The position numbers and the translations under genes are program-made. The notes under the pieces are model-generated. The model was not told the DNA's origin, made no database searches, and saw only the letters and a list, made by a program, of their open reading frames with translations. From Chryseotalea sanaruensis (GTDB lineage Bacteria > Bacteroidota > Bacteroidia > Cytophagales > Cyclobacteriaceae), in assembly GCF_003990915.1 (NCBI RefSeq), contig NZ_BHXQ01000006.1:124001-188000 (forward strand): DNA of 64,000 nucleotides, written 5' to 3'. Position 1 is the first letter of the stretch; each line of letters starts with the position of its first letter. Below are positions 9,939-18,394 of this stretch, piece by piece.

Positions 9939-9971
9939 GAACCGATCATTTGTTTGAAAAAGCCGTTTAAA

Positions 9972-10790
9972 TTAATTATTTCCTAAAATCAATGGCATGC
10001 CATCTTTACCTGATCCAACAACTATTATTTTGGAATTAGGTGATTTTGCAAGCTCTAAAGTAGCCTCTATACCACGCATTTTAAGTAGCTTATCTGTTAA
10101 GCTATTATTAATGATAAGATTGGCTCTTGATTCACCTTCGGCTGCAATACGTTTACGCTCTGCCTCACTTTTTTCCTTGTCAAGACGGAACTGGTAAGCC
10201 AGGGCTTCCTGCTGCTGTTGTAACTTACTTTCAATAGCTGCTTTGATTTGCTCTGGCAGGTTAATAGAACGGATAAGCAGGGCCACCATGTGTACATTGT
10301 TGGCAATCAGAATTTTTTCGCATTCCTCTTTGATGGTGGTTTCTACTTCGGCACGCTTGGTTGAGTAAATTTCTTCTGCTGTGTACCTACCCATTACCTG
10401 ACGAACGGTGGACCTTACTTCGGGGGCTACCAGGATGTTTACATAATCTTTGTTAAAACGTTCGTGAATGTAACCAATCTTATCAGACACAGGGCTGAAG
10501 CGAACAGATACATCAACATGAATGGAAAGACCACTCTTATCAAGTACATCCATGTTCTCATCTCTTGATTGTTCTCTTACACTATACACATAAACTTCGT
10601 TCCAAGGTGCCTTGGTGTGGAATCCAGGACCCTGAATATTCTCTTTGTCAAGTCCGGCTCCGAACTTGTAAAAAAGAACGGCTCTGTCGCCAGCTTCAAT
10701 AGTATAAAAGAGGCTTGAGGAAATTCCGGCAATAATAAAAAGGGTAATTACCCCCAACACAATAAAGGGTACAAGTCTGCGGTTGTTCAT
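9972..10790 (-). CDS. Prohibitin/SPFH-family membrane protein
   Basis: The 272-residue product has one N-terminal transmembrane segment (about residues 7-29, FIVLGVITLFIIAGISSSLF) followed by a prohibitin/SPFH domain (about 30-215). The family signature is seen in AGDRAVLFYKFG, GPGFHTKAPW, RSTVRQVMGRYTAEEIYSTK and IRSINLPEQIKAAIE. A charged helical region (about 190-230, EKSEAERKRIAAEGES) is the oligomerising coiled coil. Such proteins form large rings in the inner membrane and organise membrane domains or restrain proteases such as FtsH; the specific partner is not evident here. It stands alone between gltA and the dehydrogenase gene. Confidence 0.9.
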   Translation of the reverse strand: MNNRRLVPFIVLGVITLFIIAGISSSLFYTIEAGDRAVLFYKFGAGLDKENIQGPGFHTKAPWNEVYVYSVREQSRDENMDVLDKSGLSIHVDVSVRFSPVSDKIGYIHERFNKDYVNILVAPEVRSTVRQVMGRYTAEEIYSTKRAEVETTIKEECEKILIANNVHMVALLIRSINLPEQIKAAIESKLQQQQEALAYQFRLDKEKSEAERKRIAAEGESRANLIINNSLTDKLLKMRGIEATLELAKSPNSKIIVVGSGKDGMPLILGNN

Positions 10791-10874
10791 AGTTGTTTTT
10801 TAATGAATAGGAAATTTAGCTTATAAATAGCGCTTATCAAATCAAGTTAGGCAAAGTGGTCACATTTTTTAATG

Positions 10875-11546
10875 TTAAGTTCTCAGGGTTGACAATCCAC
10901 CATCAATACCAACAATTTGCCCTGATATCCATTTAGCTTTTTGGGATAGAAGGAAAGCTGCCAGCGAGGCTATGTCATCGGCTGTGCCGATCTGTTTGAG
11001 TGGATGTCGTTCGGCTGAGGCTTTTTTCTTATCATCATTGGCCAAAAGTTTTGCAGCCAATGGGGTATCCGTTAGTGACGGGGCAATGCAATTGACTCTG
11101 ATTTTGGGGGCCAGTTCAGCGGCTAGCGATTTAGTAAGTCCCTCCAGGGCGCCCTTCGCTGATGCAACTGAGGCATGAAATGGCATGCCTTGTGCAACAG
11201 CTACTGTACTAAAAAAGACTATAGCACTTTGCTCAGCATTTTTTAATTTGGGTAATACAGCCTGAATGACTTTTACCGCTCCCAGAACGTTAATATTAAA
11301 ATCATCACTAAAATCTTGCGCGGTCAGACGATGGAAAGGCTTGAGATTAATACTTCCGGGGCAGTAGGCGATTCCATCCAGGCGCTCCGGCAATGTTGAA
11401 ACATCGAACGAATCTGTAAGTACATCAAATTTAAGATCACCGGTACGTGAGGCAGTAATTACCTGATTACCTTCTGTTTTAAGCAAGCTGCTAAGGGCAA
11501 GACCAATGCCGGAACTGGCACCTACGATGAGATATGTTTTAGACAT
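10875..11546 (-). CDS. SDR-family oxidoreductase lacking the usual catalytic tyrosine
   Basis: The 223-residue product has a Rossmann fold with a clear nucleotide-binding start, LIVGASSGIGLALS (about residues 6-19), and a C-terminal SDR block ending GQIVGIDGGLSTL. In place of the canonical YxxxK the sequence reads VASAK inside HASVASAKGALEGL, so the catalytic Tyr position is Val while the Lys is kept. The Ser position is shifted or replaced by Thr (FFSTVAV). From memory, a recognisable bacterial SDR subgroup shares HASxAxAKGAxEGLT, so this may be a divergent class rather than a broken gene. The substrate is unknown. No operon partner is apparent. Confidence 0.85.
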   Translation of the reverse strand: MSKTYLIVGASSGIGLALSSLLKTEGNQVITASRTGDLKFDVLTDSFDVSTLPERLDGIAYCPGSINLKPFHRLTAQDFSDDFNINVLGAVKVIQAVLPKLKNAEQSAIVFFSTVAVAQGMPFHASVASAKGALEGLTKSLAAELAPKIRVNCIAPSLTDTPLAAKLLANDDKKKASAERHPLKQIGTADDIASLAAFLLSQKAKWISGQIVGIDGGLSTLRT

Positions 11547-11624
11547 ATTCTCCTAACAATTAAAACGGGTAATTGTTAGCGAAGGGTAACTATATGAGGT
11601 GGAAACTGTCTGGTCCTGAAAAAT

Positions 11625-11655
11625 AAAAAGAGCCTCACAAATGCGAGGCTCTTTT
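11625..11655 (-). terminator. Intrinsic terminator of pckA
   Basis: An AGAGCCTC/GAGGCTCT stem with an 8-base loop is flanked by A and T runs. It lies 21 bases beyond the pckA stop codon. The flanking A/T runs could let it act in both directions. Confidence 0.8.
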
Positions 11656-11675
11656 GCATACAAATTTTATCAGGT

Positions 11676-13289
11676 TTATACAGAGGCTTTCACACGTGGT
11701 GCGCCTGCCATTATTTCGTCATTAGCAAACTCTGCAAATTTTTCAAAGTTCTTCATGAATGCAGAAGCCAGGTAATTTGCTTTTTCATCGTAAGCATTTT
11801 TATCCGTCCAGGTATTGCGAGGATTTAAAATCTCTGCGGGAACACCAGGGCAGCTTTGTGGTTTGGCAACACCAAATACTTCGTGGTTTACATAGTCTAC
11901 TTTATCAAGCTCGCCATTTAAAGCGGCTGTGATTAATGCTCTTGTATACTTCAGGCTCATACGCTTACCTATACCGTAAGCACCACCACTCCAACCTGTG
12001 TTCACCAACCAAACGTTTACGTTTGTCTCGCGCATTTTACGACTCAACATTTCTGCATACTTCGTAGGATGTAAAGGCATGAATGGAGCGCCAAAGCAAG
12101 CTGAGAAAGTCATGGTTGGTTCCGTTACACCTGCTTCAGTGCCAGCAACCTTTGCTGTGTAGCCTGAAATGAAATGGAAGGCTGCCTGACCAGGATTTAA
12201 CTTTGAAATAGGAGGTAATACTCCGTAAGCATCACAAGTAAGAAAGAAGATGTTCTTAGGATTTTTTCCTAGTGAAGGAACAGCAATGTTATTGATGTGA
12301 TCTATAGGATAGCTTACGCGTGTGTTTTCAGTGCGCGATCCATCTGCAAAATCAACTTCGCTTGTACCTTTTTTATAAACAATATTTTCAAGAATTGCAC
12401 CGGGCTTAATAGCACGGAAAATATCCGGTTCTTTTTCTTCAGTTAAGTCAATACACTTTGCATAACACCCTCCTTCAAAGTTGAAGATGGTGTTATCTTC
12501 AGTCCAGCCGTGTTCATCATCACCAATCAATTTGCGGTTAGGGTCGGCAGACAAAGTTGTTTTACCTGTGCCTGACAATCCAAAGAATAAAGCAGTATCA
12601 CCAGCTGAGCCACTATTGGCAGAGCAATGCATGGCTAATACGTTTTTCTGATGTGGTAAAACAAAGTTTAATACAGTGAAAATACCTTTTTTGATTTCGC
12701 CAGTATAACCGCTGCCACCAACTAATATTATTTTTCGTTTGAAATCAATAATAGAGAAATTATGTTGACGGGTTCCATCAACTTCAGGATTGGCACGGAA
12801 ACCAGGTGCATTTAAGATTAACCATTCAGGCTCAAAAGTTTTTAGTTCCTCTTCTGTAGGACGCAGAAACATGTTATAGACAAACTGATTCGACCAGGCA
12901 TATTCATTAAGTACACGTACTTTCAATGCATAGCGCGGATCAGCACAAGCAATAGCATCGCGCACAAAAAAATCTTTACCATTAAAGTATTGTATCATTT
13001 TACGGTAAAGCGCATCAAACTTTGATGATTCGAAAGGAATGTTAAAGTTATTCCACCAAACACTGTTTTCAGTCACCTCGTCTTTTACAGTGAATTTATC
13101 TTTAGGAGAACGCCCCGTGAACTCACCCGTATCGATGGCAATAGCACCGCTGCTGGCGATGGTACCTTGTCCTTTTGCGACTGCGATTTTGGTCAGTTCA
13201 GCTGGAGATAGATTCCAATGCGCGGTTCCCTCAAAAATGCCCAAGTTCTTTAAGAATGAATTCTCCGGTTTTATTCCTATTTCTTGCAT
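11676..13289 (-). CDS. pckA: Phosphoenolpyruvate carboxykinase (ATP)
   Basis: The product converts oxaloacetate and ATP to PEP, CO2 and ADP, the committed gluconeogenic step. The P-loop GLSGTGKTTLSADP, the metal-binding GDDEHGW motif, the substrate-site GRSPKDKF and the C-terminal NTGWSGGAYG are all present. The frame extends 16 codons further upstream, but the ATG at 13289 (MQEIGIKPENS) is preferred. It gives 537 residues, the normal family length, and a perfect -7 element lies within the would-be extension. It is divergent from the peptide-transport genes, as fits amino-acid-driven gluconeogenesis, although shared regulation is only an inference. Confidence 0.96.
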   Translation of the reverse strand: MQEIGIKPENSFLKNLGIFEGTAHWNLSPAELTKIAVAKGQGTIASSGAIAIDTGEFTGRSPKDKFTVKDEVTENSVWWNNFNIPFESSKFDALYRKMIQYFNGKDFFVRDAIACADPRYALKVRVLNEYAWSNQFVYNMFLRPTEEELKTFEPEWLILNAPGFRANPEVDGTRQHNFSIIDFKRKIILVGGSGYTGEIKKGIFTVLNFVLPHQKNVLAMHCSANSGSAGDTALFFGLSGTGKTTLSADPNRKLIGDDEHGWTEDNTIFNFEGGCYAKCIDLTEEKEPDIFRAIKPGAILENIVYKKGTSEVDFADGSRTENTRVSYPIDHINNIAVPSLGKNPKNIFFLTCDAYGVLPPISKLNPGQAAFHFISGYTAKVAGTEAGVTEPTMTFSACFGAPFMPLHPTKYAEMLSRKMRETNVNVWLVNTGWSGGAYGIGKRMSLKYTRALITAALNGELDKVDYVNHEVFGVAKPQSCPGVPAEILNPRNTWTDKNAYDEKANYLASAFMKNFEKFAEFANDEIMAGAPRVKASV

Positions 13290-13311
13290 GGTGAATTTAG
13301 TTTTAAGACCC

Positions 13312-13319
13312 CAAAGGTA
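13312..13319 (-). promoter_or_regulatory. Candidate -7 element of pckA
   Basis: TACCTTTG on the minus strand is a perfect match to TAnnTTTG, 22 bases upstream of the chosen ATG. A TTTG lies 15 bases further upstream, shorter than the usual 19-21 base spacing. Confidence 0.45.
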
Positions 13320-13335
13320 AGAAAAATAAGACTTC

Positions 13336-13388
13336 AAACGATTGCGGCAACGATATATAATCTTGTTTGGGGGTTGCGAAAATCGTTT
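13336..13388. repeat. Imperfect inverted repeat between pckA and the peptide transporters
   Basis: Arms 13336-13351 and 13373-13388 match at 13 of 16 positions when one is reverse-complemented (AAACGATT-CGCAAC pattern). The repeat sits between two divergent metabolic genes, just upstream of the pckA -7 element, so it could be an operator. This is an inference from position only. Confidence 0.35.
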
Positions 13389-13508
13389 GTATGGCCTACT
13401 TTGCCCCGACTAAAAAATTTTGTTTGGTTTGGCATTTATAGACTGCATTATTTGGTCTTGTAAGCAGGAAAAACAAAATAATTTTTTGACCAAAACTTAA
13501 ACCGTTTC

Positions 13509-14765
13509 ATGACCTTAAACCAACGTTTTCAGGAAGTCCGCAATGGATTTTCCTCTACTTTCTGGATTGCCAATGTCCTTGAACTATTTGAACGCCTTGC
13601 CTTTTATGGCGCCAAGGCTATTTTGGCTTTTTACCTCGCCAAAAAAGTAGGGCTTGAAGACGAAGCCGGGGCTTTGGTAGGAACCTTCTTTACAGGTGTA
13701 ATATTTTTCTTACCAATTTTTACCGGTGTACTTGTAGACAAATATGGTTTTAAGAAAACGCTAATGGCTTGTTTTTCAGTATTTGCTATTGGCTACTTTT
13801 TAATTGCCCTTGCCGGTATGGAGTGGGGTCAGGATATAGTGGCATCAGTAGGTGCCAGAAATTATGTGATTGCTGTTTTAATGTTTACTGCCGCGGGTGG
13901 TTCATTGATTAAGCCTTGTATTGTGGGTACGGTTGCCAAAACAACTAACGAAAGTTCCAGAGCCTTGGGTTTTTCTATTTATTACTCATTAGTAAACCTA
14001 GGCGGTGCCATTGCTCCAATTATTGCTTATTACATCCGTCAGGATTTAGGAATTGAATATGTGTTGGTGATGTCTTCGGTGACTTCTCTTTTATTACTAT
14101 TAGGCACACTATTGTTCTTCAAAGAACCGGCAGTAGCCGCTGGTGAGGGTGAGCAACGCACTTTAGGCAAAGTGTTTTCAGATATGATTATGGTATTCGG
14201 TAATTTCCGATTCATCACTTTTCTTTTAATCTTCTCCGGTTTCTGGATTATTTTCTGGCAAATATTTTACCTGCTTCCGTTCTACGCAACGGATGTGCTC
14301 GGGTATGAAAAATTTGAATTTTTAGAGACAGTAGATGCCTTCTGTATTATAGTATTCAGTCCTGTGCTAGCCGTACTTTTTAAAAAATGGAAAGCATTTA
14401 CAGCCATGACTGTCGGTTTCCTATTGGCAAGTATAGCATGGGTTATTGTGGGTGCTGTACCTACTGTAACTGCAGCAGTAATCGGTATAGCAGTATTCGC
14501 TTTTGGTGAAGCTACACAAGCCCCTAGATTTTATGAATATGTAAGTAATCTGGCTCCTGCTAATCAGGTGGGCACTTATATGGGGTTTGCATTCTTACCT
14601 GTAGCATTAGGTTCAATTGGTGCTGGCTATTTAGCCGATTGGTTAAGAAATAACTATATGGAAACAAACCCAGCTGCGATGTGGTATATTTTAAGTGCCG
14701 TTGGTTTCCTGTCTACTCTTTTAATGATTGTTTATGACAGAACATTGGTAAAGAGAACTGCTTAA
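13509..14765 (+). CDS. POT/PTR2-like peptide MFS transporter
   Basis: The 418-residue product is a polytopic membrane protein with about 12 predicted membrane segments. The start of the first segment contains ELFERLAFYG (residues 25-34), a close variant of the ExxERFxYYG motif of proton-coupled oligopeptide transporters, followed by GTFFTGVIFFLPIFTGVLVDKYGFKKT, which has the MFS loop motif. It is somewhat shorter than classical POT proteins, so assignment to POT rather than another MFS branch is likely but not certain. An OPT transporter follows after 38 bases, making a peptide-import pair in the inner membrane. Confidence 0.8.
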   Translation: MTLNQRFQEVRNGFSSTFWIANVLELFERLAFYGAKAILAFYLAKKVGLEDEAGALVGTFFTGVIFFLPIFTGVLVDKYGFKKTLMACFSVFAIGYFLIALAGMEWGQDIVASVGARNYVIAVLMFTAAGGSLIKPCIVGTVAKTTNESSRALGFSIYYSLVNLGGAIAPIIAYYIRQDLGIEYVLVMSSVTSLLLLLGTLLFFKEPAVAAGEGEQRTLGKVFSDMIMVFGNFRFITFLLIFSGFWIIFWQIFYLLPFYATDVLGYEKFEFLETVDAFCIIVFSPVLAVLFKKWKAFTAMTVGFLLASIAWVIVGAVPTVTAAVIGIAVFAFGEATQAPRFYEYVSNLAPANQVGTYMGFAFLPVALGSIGAGYLADWLRNNYMETNPAAMWYILSAVGFLSTLLMIVYDRTLVKRTA

Positions 14766-14803
14766 ATCTTAAACTTTCAATTTTAAACTTTTAATGAAGT
14801 GTA

Positions 14804-16846
14804 ATGGCCTCTAAAATCTTTAAACCCTACATCGCTCCTGAGCAAAACATTGCAGAGTTTACAGTAAAGTCTGTTGTGTTCGGTTCGCTCTTCGGTATTC
14901 TCTTCGGATGTTCTACAGTATATCTGGCACTAAAGGCAGGTCTTACGGTTTCAGCATCTATTCCTATTGCAGTAATTGCCATTACACTTGGACGTAAATT
15001 TTTAAAGACAACTATTTTAGAAAATAACATTATTCAAACTACAGGTTCGGCTGGTGAATCTATTGCTGCTGGTGTAGTATTTACCTTACCTGGTTTTTTA
15101 TTTTTATCGCCAGGTGATAATGGTGTAAGTGTTGGTGAAAGTTATTTTAACTACCTCACCATTTTAATTCTTGCAGCCTTTGGTGGTGTGTTAGGTACAT
15201 TGATGATGATTCCACTGAGAAGATCACTCATTGTAAAGGAACACGATACCTTGCCTTATCCTGAAGGAACTGCCTGTGCTTCTGTATTGCAAGCCGGTGA
15301 AAAAGGAGGCGTGTTTGCCAAGACTGCTTTTATTGGCATGGGTGTAGCCATGGGTTATGCCATTCTGCAAAAAGTATTTCATGTAATTGCGGAAGTACCT
15401 GCTTATGTTACCACACAAGCAAATAAATTCTGGCCATCGGCTACAACCAATGCAGAGATCACACCAGAGTATTTAGGTGTAGGTTATATAATAGGACCAA
15501 AAATTGGTGGCGTGCTTGTAGCAGGTTCTGTATTGGCCTGGTGGGCTATTATTCCCTTGCTTTCTACCTTAGTGCCGATGGAAGTGGTGGCAGAGCAATT
15601 GGTTAGCCTCGGTTACCTTGCTGACATTAATACTGCAGGTGGTAAAGGAAGCTGGGATCCGGCCACGAAAACTTTTGCTAATCCTTCCAGCGCTTTGTAC
15701 TTCGCTTACATTCGTCAGATTGGTGCCGGTGCTGTTGCAGCTGGTGGTTTTATTACGTTGATTAAAACTATTCCTACCATTGTTAGTTCATTCCGCGACA
15801 GCGTGGCTTCATTAAAGGAAAAAAGTGAAACCAGTGTTTTGCGTACTGATCGTGATCTCTCTTTTAAAGTAGTAATTGTAGGTAGCATAATTTTAGTAGG
15901 TTTAATGACGGTGCTTCCTGGTATTCCGGGTGATGGCTTCCTTCAAAAATTATTGATTGGTATTCTTATTATCATTTTCGGTTTCTTCTTTGTAACAGTG
16001 GCAAGCCGGATTGTTGGTTTGGTTGGTTCCAGTAACAGTCCTATATCTGGTATGACCATCGCTACGCTGATGGGCACTTGTTTAATATTTACCGCCATTG
16101 GCTGGAGCGGTAAAGTGTATGAACCGCTGGCTTTAGTAGTAGGGGGTATGATTTGTATTGCTGCTGCCAACGCAGGGGCGACTTCTCAAGATTTAAAGTC
16201 AGGCTATATTGTTGGGGCAACACCACGCTATCAGCAGATTGCTTTGTTCATCGGGGCTATTGTTTCTTCCATCGCTATAGGCTTGGTGGTAAAAGTATTA
16301 GATACCCCAACTGCAGATATGGCGGCACAAGGTATTACACACGCTATTGGCAGCGAACGTTATCCTGCTCCACAAGGTACTTTAATGGCTACATTGGCTA
16401 AAGGTATTTTATCCTACAACCTCGATTGGCAATTTGTAATGGTGGGTGTATTTATAGCGGTAATGATTGAGCTGTGCGGCATTAAGGCATTAGCTTTTGC
16501 CATTGGTTTATACTTACCTCTATCTACAACGCTACCTATTTTTATTGGTGGTGCTATTAAGGGTGTGGTTGATTGGAGAAGTGAGAAGAAAGGGGAGGAT
16601 AAACAAGATGAAGATCTTGGCAGGGGTAGCTTATTTGCTACTGGTTTAATTGCCGGTGGGGCTTTGGCTGGTGTTATTGTGGCTTTACTTTCTGTAAATG
16701 AGAGTATTTTCATGGCAATGAAAAACATTAGTGCTGAGCATGGCTTAACAGAAATGCTGGGTGCCAATGGTTATTCTATTTTAGGCGTACTATTTTTTGT
16801 GGCCATGGCTACTATGTTGTATCGCCTGGCTGTTAAAAAAGATTAG
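14804..16846 (+). CDS. OPT-family oligopeptide transporter
   Basis: The 680-residue product is a highly hydrophobic inner-membrane protein with many predicted segments. Family features are FKPYIAPEQNIAEFTVKSVV at the N-terminus, NNIIQTTGSAGESIAAGVVF (about residues 65-84), PYPEGTACASVLQAGE (about 150-165) and the SNSPISGMTIATL block (about 410-422). Members import oligopeptides or metal-chelate conjugates using the proton gradient. The gene follows the POT-like gene with 38 bases between them and ends at a strong bidirectional terminator, so the two form a short operon. Confidence 0.92.
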   Translation: MASKIFKPYIAPEQNIAEFTVKSVVFGSLFGILFGCSTVYLALKAGLTVSASIPIAVIAITLGRKFLKTTILENNIIQTTGSAGESIAAGVVFTLPGFLFLSPGDNGVSVGESYFNYLTILILAAFGGVLGTLMMIPLRRSLIVKEHDTLPYPEGTACASVLQAGEKGGVFAKTAFIGMGVAMGYAILQKVFHVIAEVPAYVTTQANKFWPSATTNAEITPEYLGVGYIIGPKIGGVLVAGSVLAWWAIIPLLSTLVPMEVVAEQLVSLGYLADINTAGGKGSWDPATKTFANPSSALYFAYIRQIGAGAVAAGGFITLIKTIPTIVSSFRDSVASLKEKSETSVLRTDRDLSFKVVIVGSIILVGLMTVLPGIPGDGFLQKLLIGILIIIFGFFFVTVASRIVGLVGSSNSPISGMTIATLMGTCLIFTAIGWSGKVYEPLALVVGGMICIAAANAGATSQDLKSGYIVGATPRYQQIALFIGAIVSSIAIGLVVKVLDTPTADMAAQGITHAIGSERYPAPQGTLMATLAKGILSYNLDWQFVMVGVFIAVMIELCGIKALAFAIGLYLPLSTTLPIFIGGAIKGVVDWRSEKKGEDKQDEDLGRGSLFATGLIAGGALAGVIVALLSVNESIFMAMKNISAEHGLTEMLGANGYSILGVLFFVAMATMLYRLAVKKD

Positions 16847-16857
16847 GTATTTATACG

Positions 16858-16904
16858 CACAATAAAAATCCCCTGTCTGGTGAAGGCAGGGGATTTTTAT
16901 TGTG
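16858..16904. terminator. Bidirectional terminator between the OPT gene and the convergent small gene
   Basis: A near-perfect long stem (CACAATAAAAATCCCCTG paired with its complement) around GTCTGGTGAAGG has T runs on both strands. It lies between convergent genes and can serve both. Confidence 0.9.
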
Positions 16905-16912
16905 CTGATGTT

Positions 16913-17137
16913 TTAAAACTTATCAGGGATCTGGATAATGCGAACAACAATTTCATGTGGATCGCCATCTTTATCTAATAAACTGAATTTAACCATAGGG
17001 TTATCTTTTTTCAGTTGTGTTTCTACATTGATGATCTGATTGTCAAGCAAATGCTTCTGAATTTCTTTTTGAAGAATAAACAGGGCATTAGCAAAATCAA
17101 CTTCCAGAGGGCTGGGATTGTAAGTTGTAGTCTTCAT
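16913..17137 (-). CDS. Small protein of unknown function (74 aa)
   Basis: I do not recognise a family. The product is soluble-looking and charged: a predicted helix (about residues 12-35, VDFANALFILQKEIQKHLL) followed by a strand-rich part (NPMVKFSLLDKDGDPHEIVVRIIQ, about 47-70). There is no signal peptide, Cys or membrane segment. It is convergent with the OPT gene across a shared terminator and lies 79 bases downstream of fabH on the same strand, so it may be co-transcribed with fabH. The clean start, good codon use and own terminator argue for a real gene. Confidence 0.65.
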   Translation of the reverse strand: MKTTTYNPSPLEVDFANALFILQKEIQKHLLDNQIINVETQLKKDNPMVKFSLLDKDGDPHEIVVRIIQIPDKF

Positions 17138-17216
17138 TTTTAATTAATTCAAAATATCAAATTCAACGTTTCACATTCCCGGATTCGCACCTGAATCTTG
17201 AACTATAAATATTGAA

Positions 17217-18215
17217 TTACCAGCGAATCAATGCAGAGGCCCATGTAAAGCCGCTACCGAAAGCTGCGAGACAAAGTAAATCATTTTCCTTGATTTTACC
17301 TTCACCCCAGGCCTCACTCATGGCAATAGGGATGGAAGCAGCCGTTGTGTTACCGTACCGCATGATATTATTATAAACCTGATCATCGCGTAAAGCGAGT
17401 TTTTCCTGAATATATTGACTGATGCGTAAATTAGCCTGATGGGGTACTAAAAGGTCAATTTGGTCTTTAGTCATATTATTCGCAGTCAGGGCTTCATTAA
17501 TTACCTCCATGAATCTAACCACAGCATGTTTGAAAACCTGATTGCCATTCATGACCACTTTAAAATGGGTTGTATCTAAAATTTGGTCAGGCTGGCGTTC
17601 TTCTCTTGGGCGACTGCTGCCAGGATCGCGTACATATAATTCCTCAGCAAAGCGGCCATCGGAATGAAGATGGGTGGATAAAATACCTTGCTTCTCGGAA
17701 GGCTGTAAAATTGCTGCTCCAGCACCATCTGCAAAAATAACCGCTGTATTACGACCACGGGTGGTCATATCTATGGCGGTAGATTGCATTTCGGCACCCA
17801 CTACTAAAATGGTCTTATACATACCACTTTTAATAAACTGATCGGCTACTGAAAGTGCATAGATAAAGCCCGAACATGCATTGCGAATGTCTAATGCTCC
17901 TATACTCTCCAGACCTAGTTCGCGTTGCAATAACACCCCTGAGCCCGGGAAGAAATAGTCGGGGGTAATGGTAGCAAATACAATAAAGTCTATGTCTTTT
18001 TCTGTAAGCTTGGCACGCTCTAAAGCCATTCTGGTAGCCTTTGCTGCCATGTTGGCAACGGTATCTTTGGTCGGATCAGCATAACGTCTCTCCTTGATGC
18101 CGGTCCTTTCTGTAATCCAGTCATCATTGGTGTCTATTATAGTGGAGAGATAATCATTGGTAATAACCGTTTCAGGTACATGATGACCCAGGCCGACAAT
18201 TTTAGAGTAGCGCAT
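17217..18215 (-). CDS. fabH: Beta-ketoacyl-ACP synthase III
   Basis: The product starts fatty-acid synthesis by condensing acetyl-CoA (or a branched acyl-CoA) with malonyl-ACP. With the ATG at 18215 (MRYSKIVGLGHHVPE) it has 332 residues. The Cys-His-Asn triad is visible: C114 in RNACSGF, H259 in VPHQANLRI and N289 in RYGNTTAAS. The frame can be read ten codons further upstream, but the chosen ATG gives the normal family N-terminus. It is unlinked to other fab genes here; Bacteroidota often have several FabH copies, and branched-chain primer use is possible. Confidence 0.94.
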   Translation of the reverse strand: MRYSKIVGLGHHVPETVITNDYLSTIIDTNDDWITERTGIKERRYADPTKDTVANMAAKATRMALERAKLTEKDIDFIVFATITPDYFFPGSGVLLQRELGLESIGALDIRNACSGFIYALSVADQFIKSGMYKTILVVGAEMQSTAIDMTTRGRNTAVIFADGAGAAILQPSEKQGILSTHLHSDGRFAEELYVRDPGSSRPREERQPDQILDTTHFKVVMNGNQVFKHAVVRFMEVINEALTANNMTKDQIDLLVPHQANLRISQYIQEKLALRDDQVYNNIMRYGNTTAASIPIAMSEAWGEGKIKENDLLCLAAFGSGFTWASALIRW

Positions 18216-18371
18216 ACAGTAAATTAATTGCACCAAGTTAAGCAATTGTTGGTAATTGCTAATGACTGTTAGTTAGTACTGATTTTATACTTATTAGAAA
18301 CCAATTTGACTCATCTAAGCAATTTTTTGGCCACACCTCCAAGCATCTTCAAAGGAGAGGATGAATATGGA

Positions 18372-18391
18372 GGCTTAACTAAACGACATTG
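18372..18391. repeat. Copy of a dispersed 20-base repeat
   Basis: GGCTTAACTAAACGACATTG here differs by one base from 45727-45746, and a third related copy lies inverted at 45656-45674. It sits three bases beyond the stop codon of the DUF5686 gene. Confidence 0.6.
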
Positions 18392-18394
18392 TTA

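Noticed and set aside
11676..13337. Longer pckA start at 13337
   Set aside because: Adds 16 non-family residues and would place a perfect -7 promoter element inside the coding sequence.
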